The notes beneath the pieces are model-generated. The model was given only the letters and a program-made list of their open reading frames with translations. It was not told where the DNA came from and searched no databases. From positions 4,776,001-4,840,000 of the forward strand of contig NC_088321.1 of assembly GCF_910592395.1 (NCBI RefSeq): a stretch of DNA of 64,000 nt. Direction: 5' to 3'. A program made the translations under genes and the position numbers. Below are positions 9,914-21,200 of this stretch, in pieces (the stretch's first letter is position 1; every line of letters begins with the position of its first letter). Source of the stretch: Lineus longissimus (lineage: Eukaryota > Nemertea > Pilidiophora > Heteronemertea > Lineidae).

Positions 9914-12900
9914 ATGTCTGGTGCTGTTCGGAGGTCGACGCGAATCAAGAAGAAGCCTGCATATCTTCAAGATTACGAGTGGGAAAATATCCGAGAAGAT
10001 CAACCTGAGATGGAACCGAAGCAGCCACAAACATTGGATCTCCGTCCAGGTGAGGTACTTGAAACACAACCTTCGACCACGTCACAACCCGGTAGTAAGA
10101 TGACCGCGGCAACTACGTCTGGAACCAGTAATAGAGGGCAGTTTGCTGCTGCTTTCGACCCTGAGAACTCGGACGCGATTGCTTGTTGGTTAGAAGATGA
10201 GCGGCAGTTGTTAGGTGCCAGAATTAATGACATGTCGTCTGAGTTGAGAAAGCTTTTAGGAGATCGTGGTAGTAGAACTAAGATGCAGAGATTGGTAGAA
10301 CGCTTGAAGTCATCTTCTCGTGATGTTTATTCTGTAGTTGACAGACTGACACAGTTGACTACGAGCGTGGACCGGATGAAGCGCCTTGTAGACTGGGGCC
10401 GTCAGGCTAATAGCATCGTCGAGCAGTTAGAAGATGAGGTCATCGACCAGATTGAAGAGCGTGCAGACGAGGCTCCTTCAATGACGCCGTCATTGCTTGC
10501 TCAGGGTGACCCAGACACCAGACACCAGAAACCAGAAGAAGATAATCTTCCTGAAGATGAAGAAGATGAAGACGACTTTGATGACGCGAAGAGTGACCAG
10601 TCACATCAGTCAACGCAGTCTAACCGTTCACAGTTGGCGAAAGTAAAGGCAGAGTTGGCGATGCTGAAGGTCAAACAAGAGAAGCAGAGGTACGTCGAAC
10701 AGCTGCGCATCCAGGAAGCTCAACAGAAGTTGGCCTTGGCGAAGGTCGAGGATGAGGCTGAGAGCGCGAAGTTAGAGGCTCAGCTGCTGGCCGAGTTGGA
10801 TGGCAGAGGCATCGCTAAGCCTACCATGCCTACCAAGCCTGTCGTCTTCACGTTACCGCCTAGAAAGCAAAGAGCGACTCAATTTTTTCCTGTAGATTTC
10901 AGCCCAGCAGGGGAAAAGCACCAGATGACCAAGAGACGGTCTGCATCCGCACACAATAGTTGGATCCAGCAGGTTCAAGCTCAGGACCTGGCGAGCTTGA
11001 AGTTTCCTATCCTATCCAGCAGTAATGAGAAGGTGGGTGAGAAGCCTGTTTTGCAGCCCTTTGGTGTCCTAGCAGCTTCAAAGTTGAACCCGATTGACGA
11101 GTTAGTGCAGTCGATTGAGGAATCTACACCGATGCCAAGACCACAGCATTCCTCCACTCCAGCCAAAGATGTTCCAGAAGTTACACCTGCCGAGACGAAA
11201 GAGATACAGCGCTTCTTCCAGGGTCTGGCAAAACCTCATCTACCGAAATTCGATGGCAACAGAGACCGATTCGAAGACTGGAGGGCGCAGTACGAAGTAT
11301 TTGTTGAACAATCTCAGGTACCAGTAAAATTCAAGATGATAATGTTGAAAAATGCCTTGTCGGGTCATCCCCTTAGGTTAATCAGCAACCTGGGGTATAC
11401 GGCAGCACAATATAAGATGGCTATTTTTAAACTTGACCAGCGCTATGGGGGGGAAACTCGTACACTAAAGAAATACTTAGATCGGTTGCTAACTTGGAAG
11501 GAGGTGTCCGAGGGTGACTTGCGAGCCTTAGAAGAATTGTCTAACCAGATGTGCGATGTAATCTCCAAACTCGGTGACACTGACCATGCCCGGGAGTTAA
11601 TTGGTAACACCGTCTTGTATACTTTAGTGAAGCAAAAGGTTCCACACTCTCTCCTAGTGAAGTATGCAGAGCAGCGCAGTACAAATGCCCAGGATGGTTT
11701 GGCTGTATTCACGAAGTGGTTCAACCGGCAAGTTTGCTTGATGTTGGAGATGTCCGAGCTGCGTGCTCCTCGTACCAAGGAAAAACAGCCACAGCCACAC
11801 AGTAAGAGAAAGTCTGAGAGTAATAAAAGCCATTCTTATGCCGTTTCAGCCACTGACTCTAAGAAGACAACTACTTCCCAGTCGAAGCCTGCCGAACAGA
11901 AGAATGACAAGCGCCAGGGAACAGAGTTCGAATGCCCGTTATGCAAGGGCAGTCATCATGTGGTGAGATGCCAGTTGTGGAAGCCAGCCTCCACCGAAGA
12001 GCGATGGAAAATAGCGAAGGAAAAAGCCTTATGTTACAAGTGCCTGTGTGGGAAACACATGGCGAAGAATTGCACGAAGGAGCCCCGGAAGTGCGAGATA
12101 GACGGATGCCAGCGGACCCACCATCGACATCTGCACAAGAAAGAAACCAAGACAGAAGCTGCCAAGAAGAACACACCTGAGCCTGTTGGGTGTTTTGGAA
12201 TTGCTGGGAATGGTCAGGTACGTCTGAATAAAGTATCATTAAGAGTTTTACCTGTTCTTGTTGCAGATGTTGATGGTCAGATGAGAAGATTGAACGCCTT
12301 CCTCGATGATGGGTCCGACTCCTCCTACGTTCGTCGATCCGTCCTGTCTGAGCTGGGGATTTCCAGAATTGAGGACCACACGATCACCATGTCAACTATG
12401 ACGACGACTGGTACAAAGGTCAAGAGTGGTACAGTAACCCTGTCGGTGGAGAGTTTGAATGGCAACCTAAGGGTAAGACTGGGCTGTAGAATTTTGGATC
12501 GCCTATGCGAGGGGGTGCGTCCTCAGAATTGGGGCATGAACAAAAATAGATGGTCTCATTTGGCAGATATTGACTTCCCGAGAATTGATGGTGCAGAGAC
12601 TGTAGACATAGTAATAGGATCCGATCATCCCGAGCTGACGATGTCTTTAGAGGAGGTCGCAGGACAACCAGGAGAGCCGGTAGCACGTCTTACTCCCCTT
12701 GGTTGGACTTGCACTGGGATGCTAGGGACGTCTTCCCAGGACCAGGATGAGATAGGTGGCTATGCAGCCACTTGTTCAGTTATGTCAGATATTCACTTAG
12801 ATAGCTGTTTACGTGCGTTATGGAACCAAGATTTGATGACCGATGGTAAAGAGACAGAGTTTACACCCGAAGAGCAGAGGATTATAGATGGTGTTGAAGC

Positions 12901-15900
12901 TTCAAAGGTGTACCACAGGGAGCAGGGATGTTACGAGGTTTCCATCCCATGGATAGATGGCAGTCCGGAACTTCCATGTAACTACGAGATCGCCCGTCGC
13001 CGCCTGGTGTCCTTGGAGAGAACCTTGATGAAGAAACCGAAACTGGCGGAGAAGTACAAAGACGGGATGAAGCAAAACATCGAGAAGGGATACCTGAAAA
13101 AGGTGCCAGATGCAGACATTGCTACTGGGTGGTATCTTCCGCACTTTCCAGTGGTTCGGGAGGACAAGGAGACTACGAAGGTGAGGATAGTGTTTGATTC
13201 TGCAGCCCAGTATCAAGGAGTCTCCTTGAATGATAAGATGCATGCTGGTCCCAAGCTTCAAAGAGAAATCTTCGACATCTTGGTGAGATTTCGCGTGGGT
13301 CAAGTTGGTCTGGCTGGAGACATCAAGGAGATGTTCTCCCAAGTTTTGCTGTCTGAGAGAGATCGCAAATTTCACAGAATCTTATGGAGAGATCTAAATG
13401 TCTCACAAGCCGTTGAAGTTTATGAGTCGACCAGACTAACTTTTGGGGATAAAGCGTCTCCTTTTTTTGCCATGCATGTCTTGCAGACTCACGCCAGAGA
13501 TCACCAGGATGTGTGCCCAGCTGTTGCCTTTGTGTGCCTGTACTGCACATATATGGATGATGCGATTACCTCGATTGATGGGACTTGGGAGGCCAAACAG
13601 CTACGGAAAGATTTGGCTGCCGTTTTGATTAAGGCCGGATTCTACATTCGGAGATGGTGCAGTAACGTCCTACTGGCATTGGAGGGAGTACCTGCCGAAG
13701 ATAGAGCTAGTGGACAGTTGGAGGTGAGCGATTCCACTTTACCAAGCATCAAGACGTTGGGGATCAGGTGGGATGCCGAGCCTGACTGTTTTGGGTTTGC
13801 TGCCCAGAAGATTGTCGTCCCAGAGGTCGTTACCAAGAGGTCGCTGTTGAGTCGCATTGCTACACTGTTCGATCCCTTACAGTGGTTGGCACCTTTCACC
13901 ATCCGTGTAAAGATGACGTTACAGCAGTCCTGGGTTTTGGGATTGGGCTGGGATGAACCTATGCCTGAGGCCCTGGTGATAGAAGCAACAGAATGGTTCG
14001 AGGAGTTACCGAGGATAGAACAGCTAGTCATCCCAAGGCGATACTTTACCCAGCCATCAAATGAGGGAGTTGTTACCATTCACACTTTTTCCGATGCCAG
14101 TTCGAAAGCATATGCCGCCGTGAGTTATGCCCGTTATGTCTCAGCTGGCGGAGAGATAGAGCTGTCATTGGTCGCAGCAAAAGCCAGAGTCGCGCCCTTG
14201 AGAGCAGTGAGTATTCCGCGACTTGAATTGATGGGAGCCGTGCTAGGCTATAGACTCACGCTGAAGATTACTACCTTGCTGAAGTGTCCAATAGAAAAGG
14301 CAACATTTTGGACCGACTCACTAGATGTGGTTCATTGGGTACGGAATCAGTCGAGGCGATTTAAGCCGTTTGTGGCCAATCGTATTGCTGAGTTGCAAAC
14401 TGAATCTAATCCTCACCAATGGCGTTTTGTTCCAGGCAAAGAGAATCCTGCAGATGTAGCCACGAGAGGGATGTCGGTGGAGGATCTGACCAGTCCGAAT
14501 GTATGGTTCCAGGGCCCGGAATTCTTACATAAGGAAGAGAGCCAGTGGCCAACGTGTAAGACTCTGATCAACCCTACAGACCAAGCTGTAATCGAGTCTT
14601 CCAAGTCGTGTGTGCAGACAAATGCCATGGTTGCAGTTTCAACACCAGAACTTCTCGAAAGAATGAACTACACCAAGTACTCCACATGGAATCGATTGGT
14701 ACGTGTGATGGCTTGGATGATAAGGTTTGTCCACATTGTTAGAGGAGGACCTCAGCAGAGGGTGAATCGACAGGAACCTGACAAGAATGGGTGCAATTCC
14801 AGCGAGTTAGATGGGTCTGATCGACAGTATGATGGTCACACTTCAAAATGTAAGAATTCCGGTGATAGACAAGCTGATACTGCAAAAATTCCGAATGATG
14901 CCTTATCACGTGACGAGTACCAAGAATCTGAGCTCGCCATTGTGAGAATGGTACAGCGGGCCTGCCTGTTTGAAGACTACAACGCGTTGCTGGTAGGTAA
15001 TAGTGCGAGGGTGATGAAGAAAAGCGCATTAAGAAGTCTTAACCCATTCCTAGATGCTGATGGTGTGATGAGAGTGGGAGGTCGTTTGCAGCATGCCGAC
15101 CTACCATACGATGTTAGACATCCAATCATTCTTCCTAGTTCACATCACATTTCAGTACTGATTGTGAGAAGAGCCCACCTGTATGCCGGGCATTCACGTG
15201 GAGTGAATGCTACCCTGGCTGATATAAGGCTGCGATTTTGGATCTTGAATGGGCGAGAAGCCGTCAAAAAGGTGGCTTATTGCTGTTACCAGTGTAGAAA
15301 GATGAAGGAACAACCAGCAACCCAGATGATGGCTCCGCTACCAGCCTCCAGAGTTATGATGTCTCTCAGGGCCTTCTCCTACTGCGGTGTTGATTTTGCT
15401 GGCCCCTTTGTTACTAAGATCACTAGATTCAAATCTGCTAAGAGGTACATGTGTTTGTTTACTTGTTTGCAGACTAGAGGCGTTCACTTGGAGATGGCCT
15501 ACTCGTTGGATACGGATGGATTCTTGATGGCCTTTTCAAGAATGGTGGCACGCAGAGGAAAACCGATAGAAGTCGTCAGTGATAACGGAGGGTGCTTGGT
15601 AAAAGGAGAGAGTACCCTGAGAGAATTCGTGGAGGGCATGGATCGGACGAAGATAGTCGACTCTGTGAGTAATCAGGGCATCCGTTGGAAGTTCAACCCT
15701 CCGTATGGCTCCCACCATGGTGGGGTGTTTGAGTCGCTCATTAAGTCTGCCAAGAAAGCCTTGTATTCGATTTTTGGAGAAGCCCGCCTGACTGACGAAG
15801 AGTTGCTGACAGGGATTGTCGAAGTAGAAGGTATGCTGAACTCCAGGCCGTTGACGTATGTTAGCTCCGACCCTAAAGATTTAGAAGTGTTGACGCCTAA

Positions 15901-16306
15901 TCATTTCCTGGTAGGACAGTGCGGTGGACAGTTGGCTCCCCAGATCGTGGATGAGACTGACTACAACCCACGACATCGATGGCGCCTAGTCCAAGACATG
16001 TTGTACAGGTTCTGGGTTAGATGGCAGAAGGAGTATTTGACTCTCCAACAGCAGAGAGGAAAATGGAGAGAAGTCCATTCTGATTTGGCAGTCGATGATG
16101 TCGTTGTCCTGCAGGAGCAAGGTTGCCCCCGTTGGAGCTGGCCGATTGGAAAAGTCACTGAAGTAGAGAGAGGTTCTGATGGTCATATAAGAACAGCGAC
16201 AGTCTTGTCCAGAGGAAAAACGTATCGACGTCCTATCACGCGCCTTGTTCCGTTGATTGCAGCCGATGGTGAGACGACTACCGAAAAAGCAGACGACAAG
16301 AAGTAG
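9914..16306 (+). CDS. BEL/Pao Gag-Pol polyprotein, unit 2
   Basis: Intact 2130-codon Gag-Pol with the same domain order as unit 1: coiled-coil Gag, zinc knuckles, DDGS protease, YMDD reverse transcriptase, RNase H, DDE integrase and C-terminal DUF5641-like region. The only protein difference from unit 1 is Phe for Leu in the run before the YMDD site, caused by T at 13466. It is identical to unit 3. It is flanked by LTRs 2 and 3, so if transcribed from LTR 2 it is a complete element. Confidence 0.93.
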   Translation: MSGAVRRSTRIKKKPAYLQDYEWENIREDQPEMEPKQPQTLDLRPGEVLETQPSTTSQPGSKMTAATTSGTSNRGQFAAAFDPENSDAIACWLEDERQLLGARINDMSSELRKLLGDRGSRTKMQRLVERLKSSSRDVYSVVDRLTQLTTSVDRMKRLVDWGRQANSIVEQLEDEVIDQIEERADEAPSMTPSLLAQGDPDTRHQKPEEDNLPEDEEDEDDFDDAKSDQSHQSTQSNRSQLAKVKAELAMLKVKQEKQRYVEQLRIQEAQQKLALAKVEDEAESAKLEAQLLAELDGRGIAKPTMPTKPVVFTLPPRKQRATQFFPVDFSPAGEKHQMTKRRSASAHNSWIQQVQAQDLASLKFPILSSSNEKVGEKPVLQPFGVLAASKLNPIDELVQSIEESTPMPRPQHSSTPAKDVPEVTPAETKEIQRFFQGLAKPHLPKFDGNRDRFEDWRAQYEVFVEQSQVPVKFKMIMLKNALSGHPLRLISNLGYTAAQYKMAIFKLDQRYGGETRTLKKYLDRLLTWKEVSEGDLRALEELSNQMCDVISKLGDTDHARELIGNTVLYTLVKQKVPHSLLVKYAEQRSTNAQDGLAVFTKWFNRQVCLMLEMSELRAPRTKEKQPQPHSKRKSESNKSHSYAVSATDSKKTTTSQSKPAEQKNDKRQGTEFECPLCKGSHHVVRCQLWKPASTEERWKIAKEKALCYKCLCGKHMAKNCTKEPRKCEIDGCQRTHHRHLHKKETKTEAAKKNTPEPVGCFGIAGNGQVRLNKVSLRVLPVLVADVDGQMRRLNAFLDDGSDSSYVRRSVLSELGISRIEDHTITMSTMTTTGTKVKSGTVTLSVESLNGNLRVRLGCRILDRLCEGVRPQNWGMNKNRWSHLADIDFPRIDGAETVDIVIGSDHPELTMSLEEVAGQPGEPVARLTPLGWTCTGMLGTSSQDQDEIGGYAATCSVMSDIHLDSCLRALWNQDLMTDGKETEFTPEEQRIIDGVEASKVYHREQGCYEVSIPWIDGSPELPCNYEIARRRLVSLERTLMKKPKLAEKYKDGMKQNIEKGYLKKVPDADIATGWYLPHFPVVREDKETTKVRIVFDSAAQYQGVSLNDKMHAGPKLQREIFDILVRFRVGQVGLAGDIKEMFSQVLLSERDRKFHRILWRDLNVSQAVEVYESTRLTFGDKASPFFAMHVLQTHARDHQDVCPAVAFVCLYCTYMDDAITSIDGTWEAKQLRKDLAAVLIKAGFYIRRWCSNVLLALEGVPAEDRASGQLEVSDSTLPSIKTLGIRWDAEPDCFGFAAQKIVVPEVVTKRSLLSRIATLFDPLQWLAPFTIRVKMTLQQSWVLGLGWDEPMPEALVIEATEWFEELPRIEQLVIPRRYFTQPSNEGVVTIHTFSDASSKAYAAVSYARYVSAGGEIELSLVAAKARVAPLRAVSIPRLELMGAVLGYRLTLKITTLLKCPIEKATFWTDSLDVVHWVRNQSRRFKPFVANRIAELQTESNPHQWRFVPGKENPADVATRGMSVEDLTSPNVWFQGPEFLHKEESQWPTCKTLINPTDQAVIESSKSCVQTNAMVAVSTPELLERMNYTKYSTWNRLVRVMAWMIRFVHIVRGGPQQRVNRQEPDKNGCNSSELDGSDRQYDGHTSKCKNSGDRQADTAKIPNDALSRDEYQESELAIVRMVQRACLFEDYNALLVGNSARVMKKSALRSLNPFLDADGVMRVGGRLQHADLPYDVRHPIILPSSHHISVLIVRRAHLYAGHSRGVNATLADIRLRFWILNGREAVKKVAYCCYQCRKMKEQPATQMMAPLPASRVMMSLRAFSYCGVDFAGPFVTKITRFKSAKRYMCLFTCLQTRGVHLEMAYSLDTDGFLMAFSRMVARRGKPIEVVSDNGGCLVKGESTLREFVEGMDRTKIVDSVSNQGIRWKFNPPYGSHHGGVFESLIKSAKKALYSIFGEARLTDEELLTGIVEVEGMLNSRPLTYVSSDPKDLEVLTPNHFLVGQCGGQLAPQIVDETDYNPRHRWRLVQDMLYRFWVRWQKEYLTLQQQRGKWREVHSDLAVDDVVVLQEQGCPRWSWPIGKVTEVERGSDGHIRTATVLSRGKTYRRPITRLVPLIAADGETTTEKADDKK

Positions 16307-16381
16307 GTTAAGTTCTGAGGAACTGTATGTATATATATATTGTGACATGGCTAACTCGGATCATGTCACGGGGAGGGGTGT
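16307..16381 (+). other. BEL/Pao unit 2 3' tail with polypurine tract
   Basis: Same 75-bp tail as unit 1, ending in the G-rich tract before LTR 3. Confidence 0.7.
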
Positions 16382-18003
16382 TGTGACGATCAGTGATCGT
16401 TTGTTATTGCGATCAGCTGACTTCTCCCTTGACCCGGTTTGACCCCGTTATTGTATTATTATTTCCGCGCCAAAAAATTGTTTACCGAGATTTTGCGAGA
16501 TGTTGGCGAGACTTAGGTAACACCCATGGGCATGTGTGTTCAAGACAGCACTTCGACTCCGTCCGCGATTGAGTGAGGATCGCCGCCGGTTCTGTACTAT
16601 TCTATAGATGACAACGCCCAGAAGTTCGTAGCGAGATGGTTGAAATGGTTGAAATGGTTGAAGCAGCGTTGAAATGGTGGTAACGTTTTTATGATTGATT
16701 CACGCCGTACTTTACCGATAGAATGGAAAATGCCATAATTTTACCGGTGTGAAGCCTTTCACGCTTTACGTACATTTGTATACGGCCGATGCACTGACCG
16801 TGTGTATCGTGCTGGGTTTGTAAACGTATCACCAGTTTGTGTGTTCCTCTCGCTAATGTATAGCTATCTGTGCATTTAATTGACATGGTTTTCTATAGTT
16901 TGAGAAGGGGTCTAAAAGGGGGGTGTATTAATGTTTGAAGGTGCATTCTGGTCTTTGCGGACCAGGTGCTTCGAATAGGCTCGCGTAGATCAGGTCGACC
17001 TGAGCAACTTTCCACTCCACTCTTTTAGGCCTATTTTCGATGAATGGGCTGTAATGTTGTTGATTCTCGGTTAGAATGAATCGTTATCGTTTAGTATTTT
17101 AGTCCATTGGTGTTATTGGACATACTCGAACCTGTTATATAGACTTTAATAATTATAGACCGTGCGAACGGATTTTTCTGGAAAACCATTATATAAAAAC
17201 CCAGTTGTATTTTGGGACTAAAAAGATGTTGTGTTAACCCACGTTTTAATCTGTGTATGTTGAATTCAGGTGACTGTTTGATAGTTATATAGTTAGAAGC
17301 CAGTGGGTGTGATTCCATCACTGTCTCTCCGCTTACGCCAGAAGCCGTGTTGACGATTTGGACGAATCCGCCCTGCAGAGATCGAGAAGGACGAGGCCTT
17401 GCTGTTGACGTCCCTCCCCGTTTATAGAATACCCGTGGCGGTATAGTATTCTTAATTTACTGGCTAGTTTATTGTTACGACCTGCCGGCTAGTTAGGACT
17501 AGTCTGTTGCCATCTGGGCAGAACCGGTTGAGTCGAAGTCATTTATATAGTCCTAGCTAGCGGTCAGGTTGCTTCAGTCAGCCTGAGTCAATGTTACAGA
17601 CTGTTTGTGTTGTAGCACGCTTTGAGTTGTGAGAAGCATTTTAGTATATATCCCTTAGCGGAAAAAACTTGTATTGATATATTCCCCTTGGTGGGAAGAT
17701 AATTTGATATATATATATAATCTACTACGCCCTTCTACTGACGTTCCGGGCTGGAAGACCGAAGTCTGCAATCAAACACGAGACGGAGGATAGCCTGTTG
17801 TAGATGCCGGAGAAGAGACACCGCAATCGTGTGTAAAACTAGTACGGAGCCGCTGGCTCTAGGCTGAAACATTTACAGCTATAGTGAATTGTAGGTATCT
17901 TATGATAGCTTGTACCATATAGATATACAGTCCTCTTCATAAAGTAATTAACCTCTGGCATAGTTCTTATCGTCATCTTGTCAATTCGTTGATCGCCAGA
18001 ACA
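16382..18003 (+). repeat. BEL/Pao LTR 3 (complete, shared by units 2 and 3)
   Basis: Same 1622-bp sequence as LTR 2, offset by 8369 bp. I saw no difference from LTR 2 by eye. Confidence 0.88.
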
Positions 18004-18282
18004 TGGTCTCTCCGACCGGATTATTTTGATTGCTCCTTTGTTATTCATTGATGATTGAGATACCTACAATTTACACTTTCTCTGTGAAGTCAGTAGTTGT
18101 TGGATGACCGTGGTGCTTTGATGCACTGTTACCAAGATATTGAGAGTATTACTGCCGTTATTTGAGGGTCAATTGTACATCCTAGTATTCCCAATACTGC
18201 ATAGTATTAGCAGTGGAGTTCGTATATAGTGTGCATCCACGTATATTTGGTGTACATTGTGAATTTGCAGTTGGTATAAGCG
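18004..18282 (+). other. BEL/Pao unit 3 leader with primer-binding site
   Basis: Identical to the other two leaders, with the primer-binding site directly after LTR 3. Confidence 0.7.
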
Positions 18283-21200
18283 ATGTCTGGTGCTGTTCGG
18301 AGGTCGACGCGAATCAAGAAGAAGCCTGCATATCTTCAAGATTACGAGTGGGAAAATATCCGAGAAGATCAACCTGAGATGGAACCGAAGCAGCCACAAA
18401 CATTGGATCTCCGTCCAGGTGAGGTACTTGAAACACAACCTTCGACCACGTCACAACCCGGTAGTAAGATGACCGCGGCAACTACGTCTGGAACCAGTAA
18501 TAGAGGGCAGTTTGCTGCTGCTTTCGACCCTGAGAACTCGGACGCGATTGCTTGTTGGTTAGAAGATGAGCGGCAGTTGTTAGGTGCCAGAATTAATGAC
18601 ATGTCGTCTGAGTTGAGAAAGCTTTTAGGAGATCGTGGTAGTAGAACTAAGATGCAGAGATTGGTAGAACGCTTGAAGTCATCTTCTCGTGATGTTTATT
18701 CTGTAGTTGACAGACTGACACAGTTGACTACGAGCGTGGACCGGATGAAGCGCCTTGTAGACTGGGGCCGTCAGGCTAATAGCATCGTCGAGCAGTTAGA
18801 AGATGAGGTCATCGACCAGATTGAAGAGCGTGCAGACGAGGCTCCTTCAATGACGCCGTCATTGCTTGCTCAGGGTGACCCAGACACCAGACACCAGAAA
18901 CCAGAAGAAGATAATCTTCCTGAAGATGAAGAAGATGAAGACGACTTTGATGACGCGAAGAGTGACCAGTCACATCAGTCAACGCAGTCTAACCGTTCAC
19001 AGTTGGCGAAAGTAAAGGCAGAGTTGGCGATGCTGAAGGTCAAACAAGAGAAGCAGAGGTACGTCGAACAGCTGCGCATCCAGGAAGCTCAACAGAAGTT
19101 GGCCTTGGCGAAGGTCGAGGATGAGGCTGAGAGCGCGAAGTTAGAGGCTCAGCTGCTGGCCGAGTTGGATGGCAGAGGCATCGCTAAGCCTACCATGCCT
19201 ACCAAGCCTGTCGTCTTCACGTTACCGCCTAGAAAGCAAAGAGCGACTCAATTTTTTCCTGTAGATTTCAGCCCAGCAGGGGAAAAGCACCAGATGACCA
19301 AGAGACGGTCTGCATCCGCACACAATAGTTGGATCCAGCAGGTTCAAGCTCAGGACCTGGCGAGCTTGAAGTTTCCTATCCTATCCAGCAGTAATGAGAA
19401 GGTGGGTGAGAAGCCTGTTTTGCAGCCCTTTGGTGTCCTAGCAGCTTCAAAGTTGAACCCGATTGACGAGTTAGTGCAGTCGATTGAGGAATCTACACCG
19501 ATGCCAAGACCACAGCATTCCTCCACTCCAGCCAAAGATGTTCCAGAAGTTACACCTGCCGAGACGAAAGAGATACAGCGCTTCTTCCAGGGTCTGGCAA
19601 AACCTCATCTACCGAAATTCGATGGCAACAGAGACCGATTCGAAGACTGGAGGGCGCAGTACGAAGTATTTGTTGAACAATCTCAGGTACCAGTAAAATT
19701 CAAGATGATAATGTTGAAAAATGCCTTGTCGGGTCATCCCCTTAGGTTAATCAGCAACCTGGGGTATACGGCAGCACAATATAAGATGGCTATTTTTAAA
19801 CTTGACCAGCGCTATGGGGGGGAAACTCGTACACTAAAGAAATACTTAGATCGGTTGCTAACTTGGAAGGAGGTGTCCGAGGGTGACTTGCGAGCCTTAG
19901 AAGAATTGTCTAACCAGATGTGCGATGTAATCTCCAAACTCGGTGACACTGACCATGCCCGGGAGTTAATTGGTAACACCGTCTTGTATACTTTAGTGAA
20001 GCAAAAGGTTCCACACTCTCTCCTAGTGAAGTATGCAGAGCAGCGCAGTACAAATGCCCAGGATGGTTTGGCTGTATTCACGAAGTGGTTCAACCGGCAA
20101 GTTTGCTTGATGTTGGAGATGTCCGAGCTGCGTGCTCCTCGTACCAAGGAAAAACAGCCACAGCCACACAGTAAGAGAAAGTCTGAGAGTAATAAAAGCC
20201 ATTCTTATGCCGTTTCAGCCACTGACTCTAAGAAGACAACTACTTCCCAGTCGAAGCCTGCCGAACAGAAGAATGACAAGCGCCAGGGAACAGAGTTCGA
20301 ATGCCCGTTATGCAAGGGCAGTCATCATGTGGTGAGATGCCAGTTGTGGAAGCCAGCCTCCACCGAAGAGCGATGGAAAATAGCGAAGGAAAAAGCCTTA
20401 TGTTACAAGTGCCTGTGTGGGAAACACATGGCGAAGAATTGCACGAAGGAGCCCCGGAAGTGCGAGATAGACGGATGCCAGCGGACCCACCATCGACATC
20501 TGCACAAGAAAGAAACCAAGACAGAAGCTGCCAAGAAGAACACACCTGAGCCTGTTGGGTGTTTTGGAATTGCTGGGAATGGTCAGGTACGTCTGAATAA
20601 AGTATCATTAAGAGTTTTACCTGTTCTTGTTGCAGATGTTGATGGTCAGATGAGAAGATTGAACGCCTTCCTCGATGATGGGTCCGACTCCTCCTACGTT
20701 CGTCGATCCGTCCTGTCTGAGCTGGGGATTTCCAGAATTGAGGACCACACGATCACCATGTCAACTATGACGACGACTGGTACAAAGGTCAAGAGTGGTA
20801 CAGTAACCCTGTCGGTGGAGAGTTTGAATGGCAACCTAAGGGTAAGACTGGGCTGTAGAATTTTGGATCGCCTATGCGAGGGGGTGCGTCCTCAGAATTG
20901 GGGCATGAACAAAAATAGATGGTCTCATTTGGCAGATATTGACTTCCCGAGAATTGATGGTGCAGAGACTGTAGACATAGTAATAGGATCCGATCATCCC
21001 GAGCTGACGATGTCTTTAGAGGAGGTCGCAGGACAACCAGGAGAGCCGGTAGCACGTCTTACTCCCCTTGGTTGGACTTGCACTGGGATGCTAGGGACGT
21101 CTTCCCAGGACCAGGATGAGATAGGTGGCTATGCAGCCACTTGTTCAGTTATGTCAGATATTCACTTAGATAGCTGTTTACGTGCGTTATGGAACCAAGA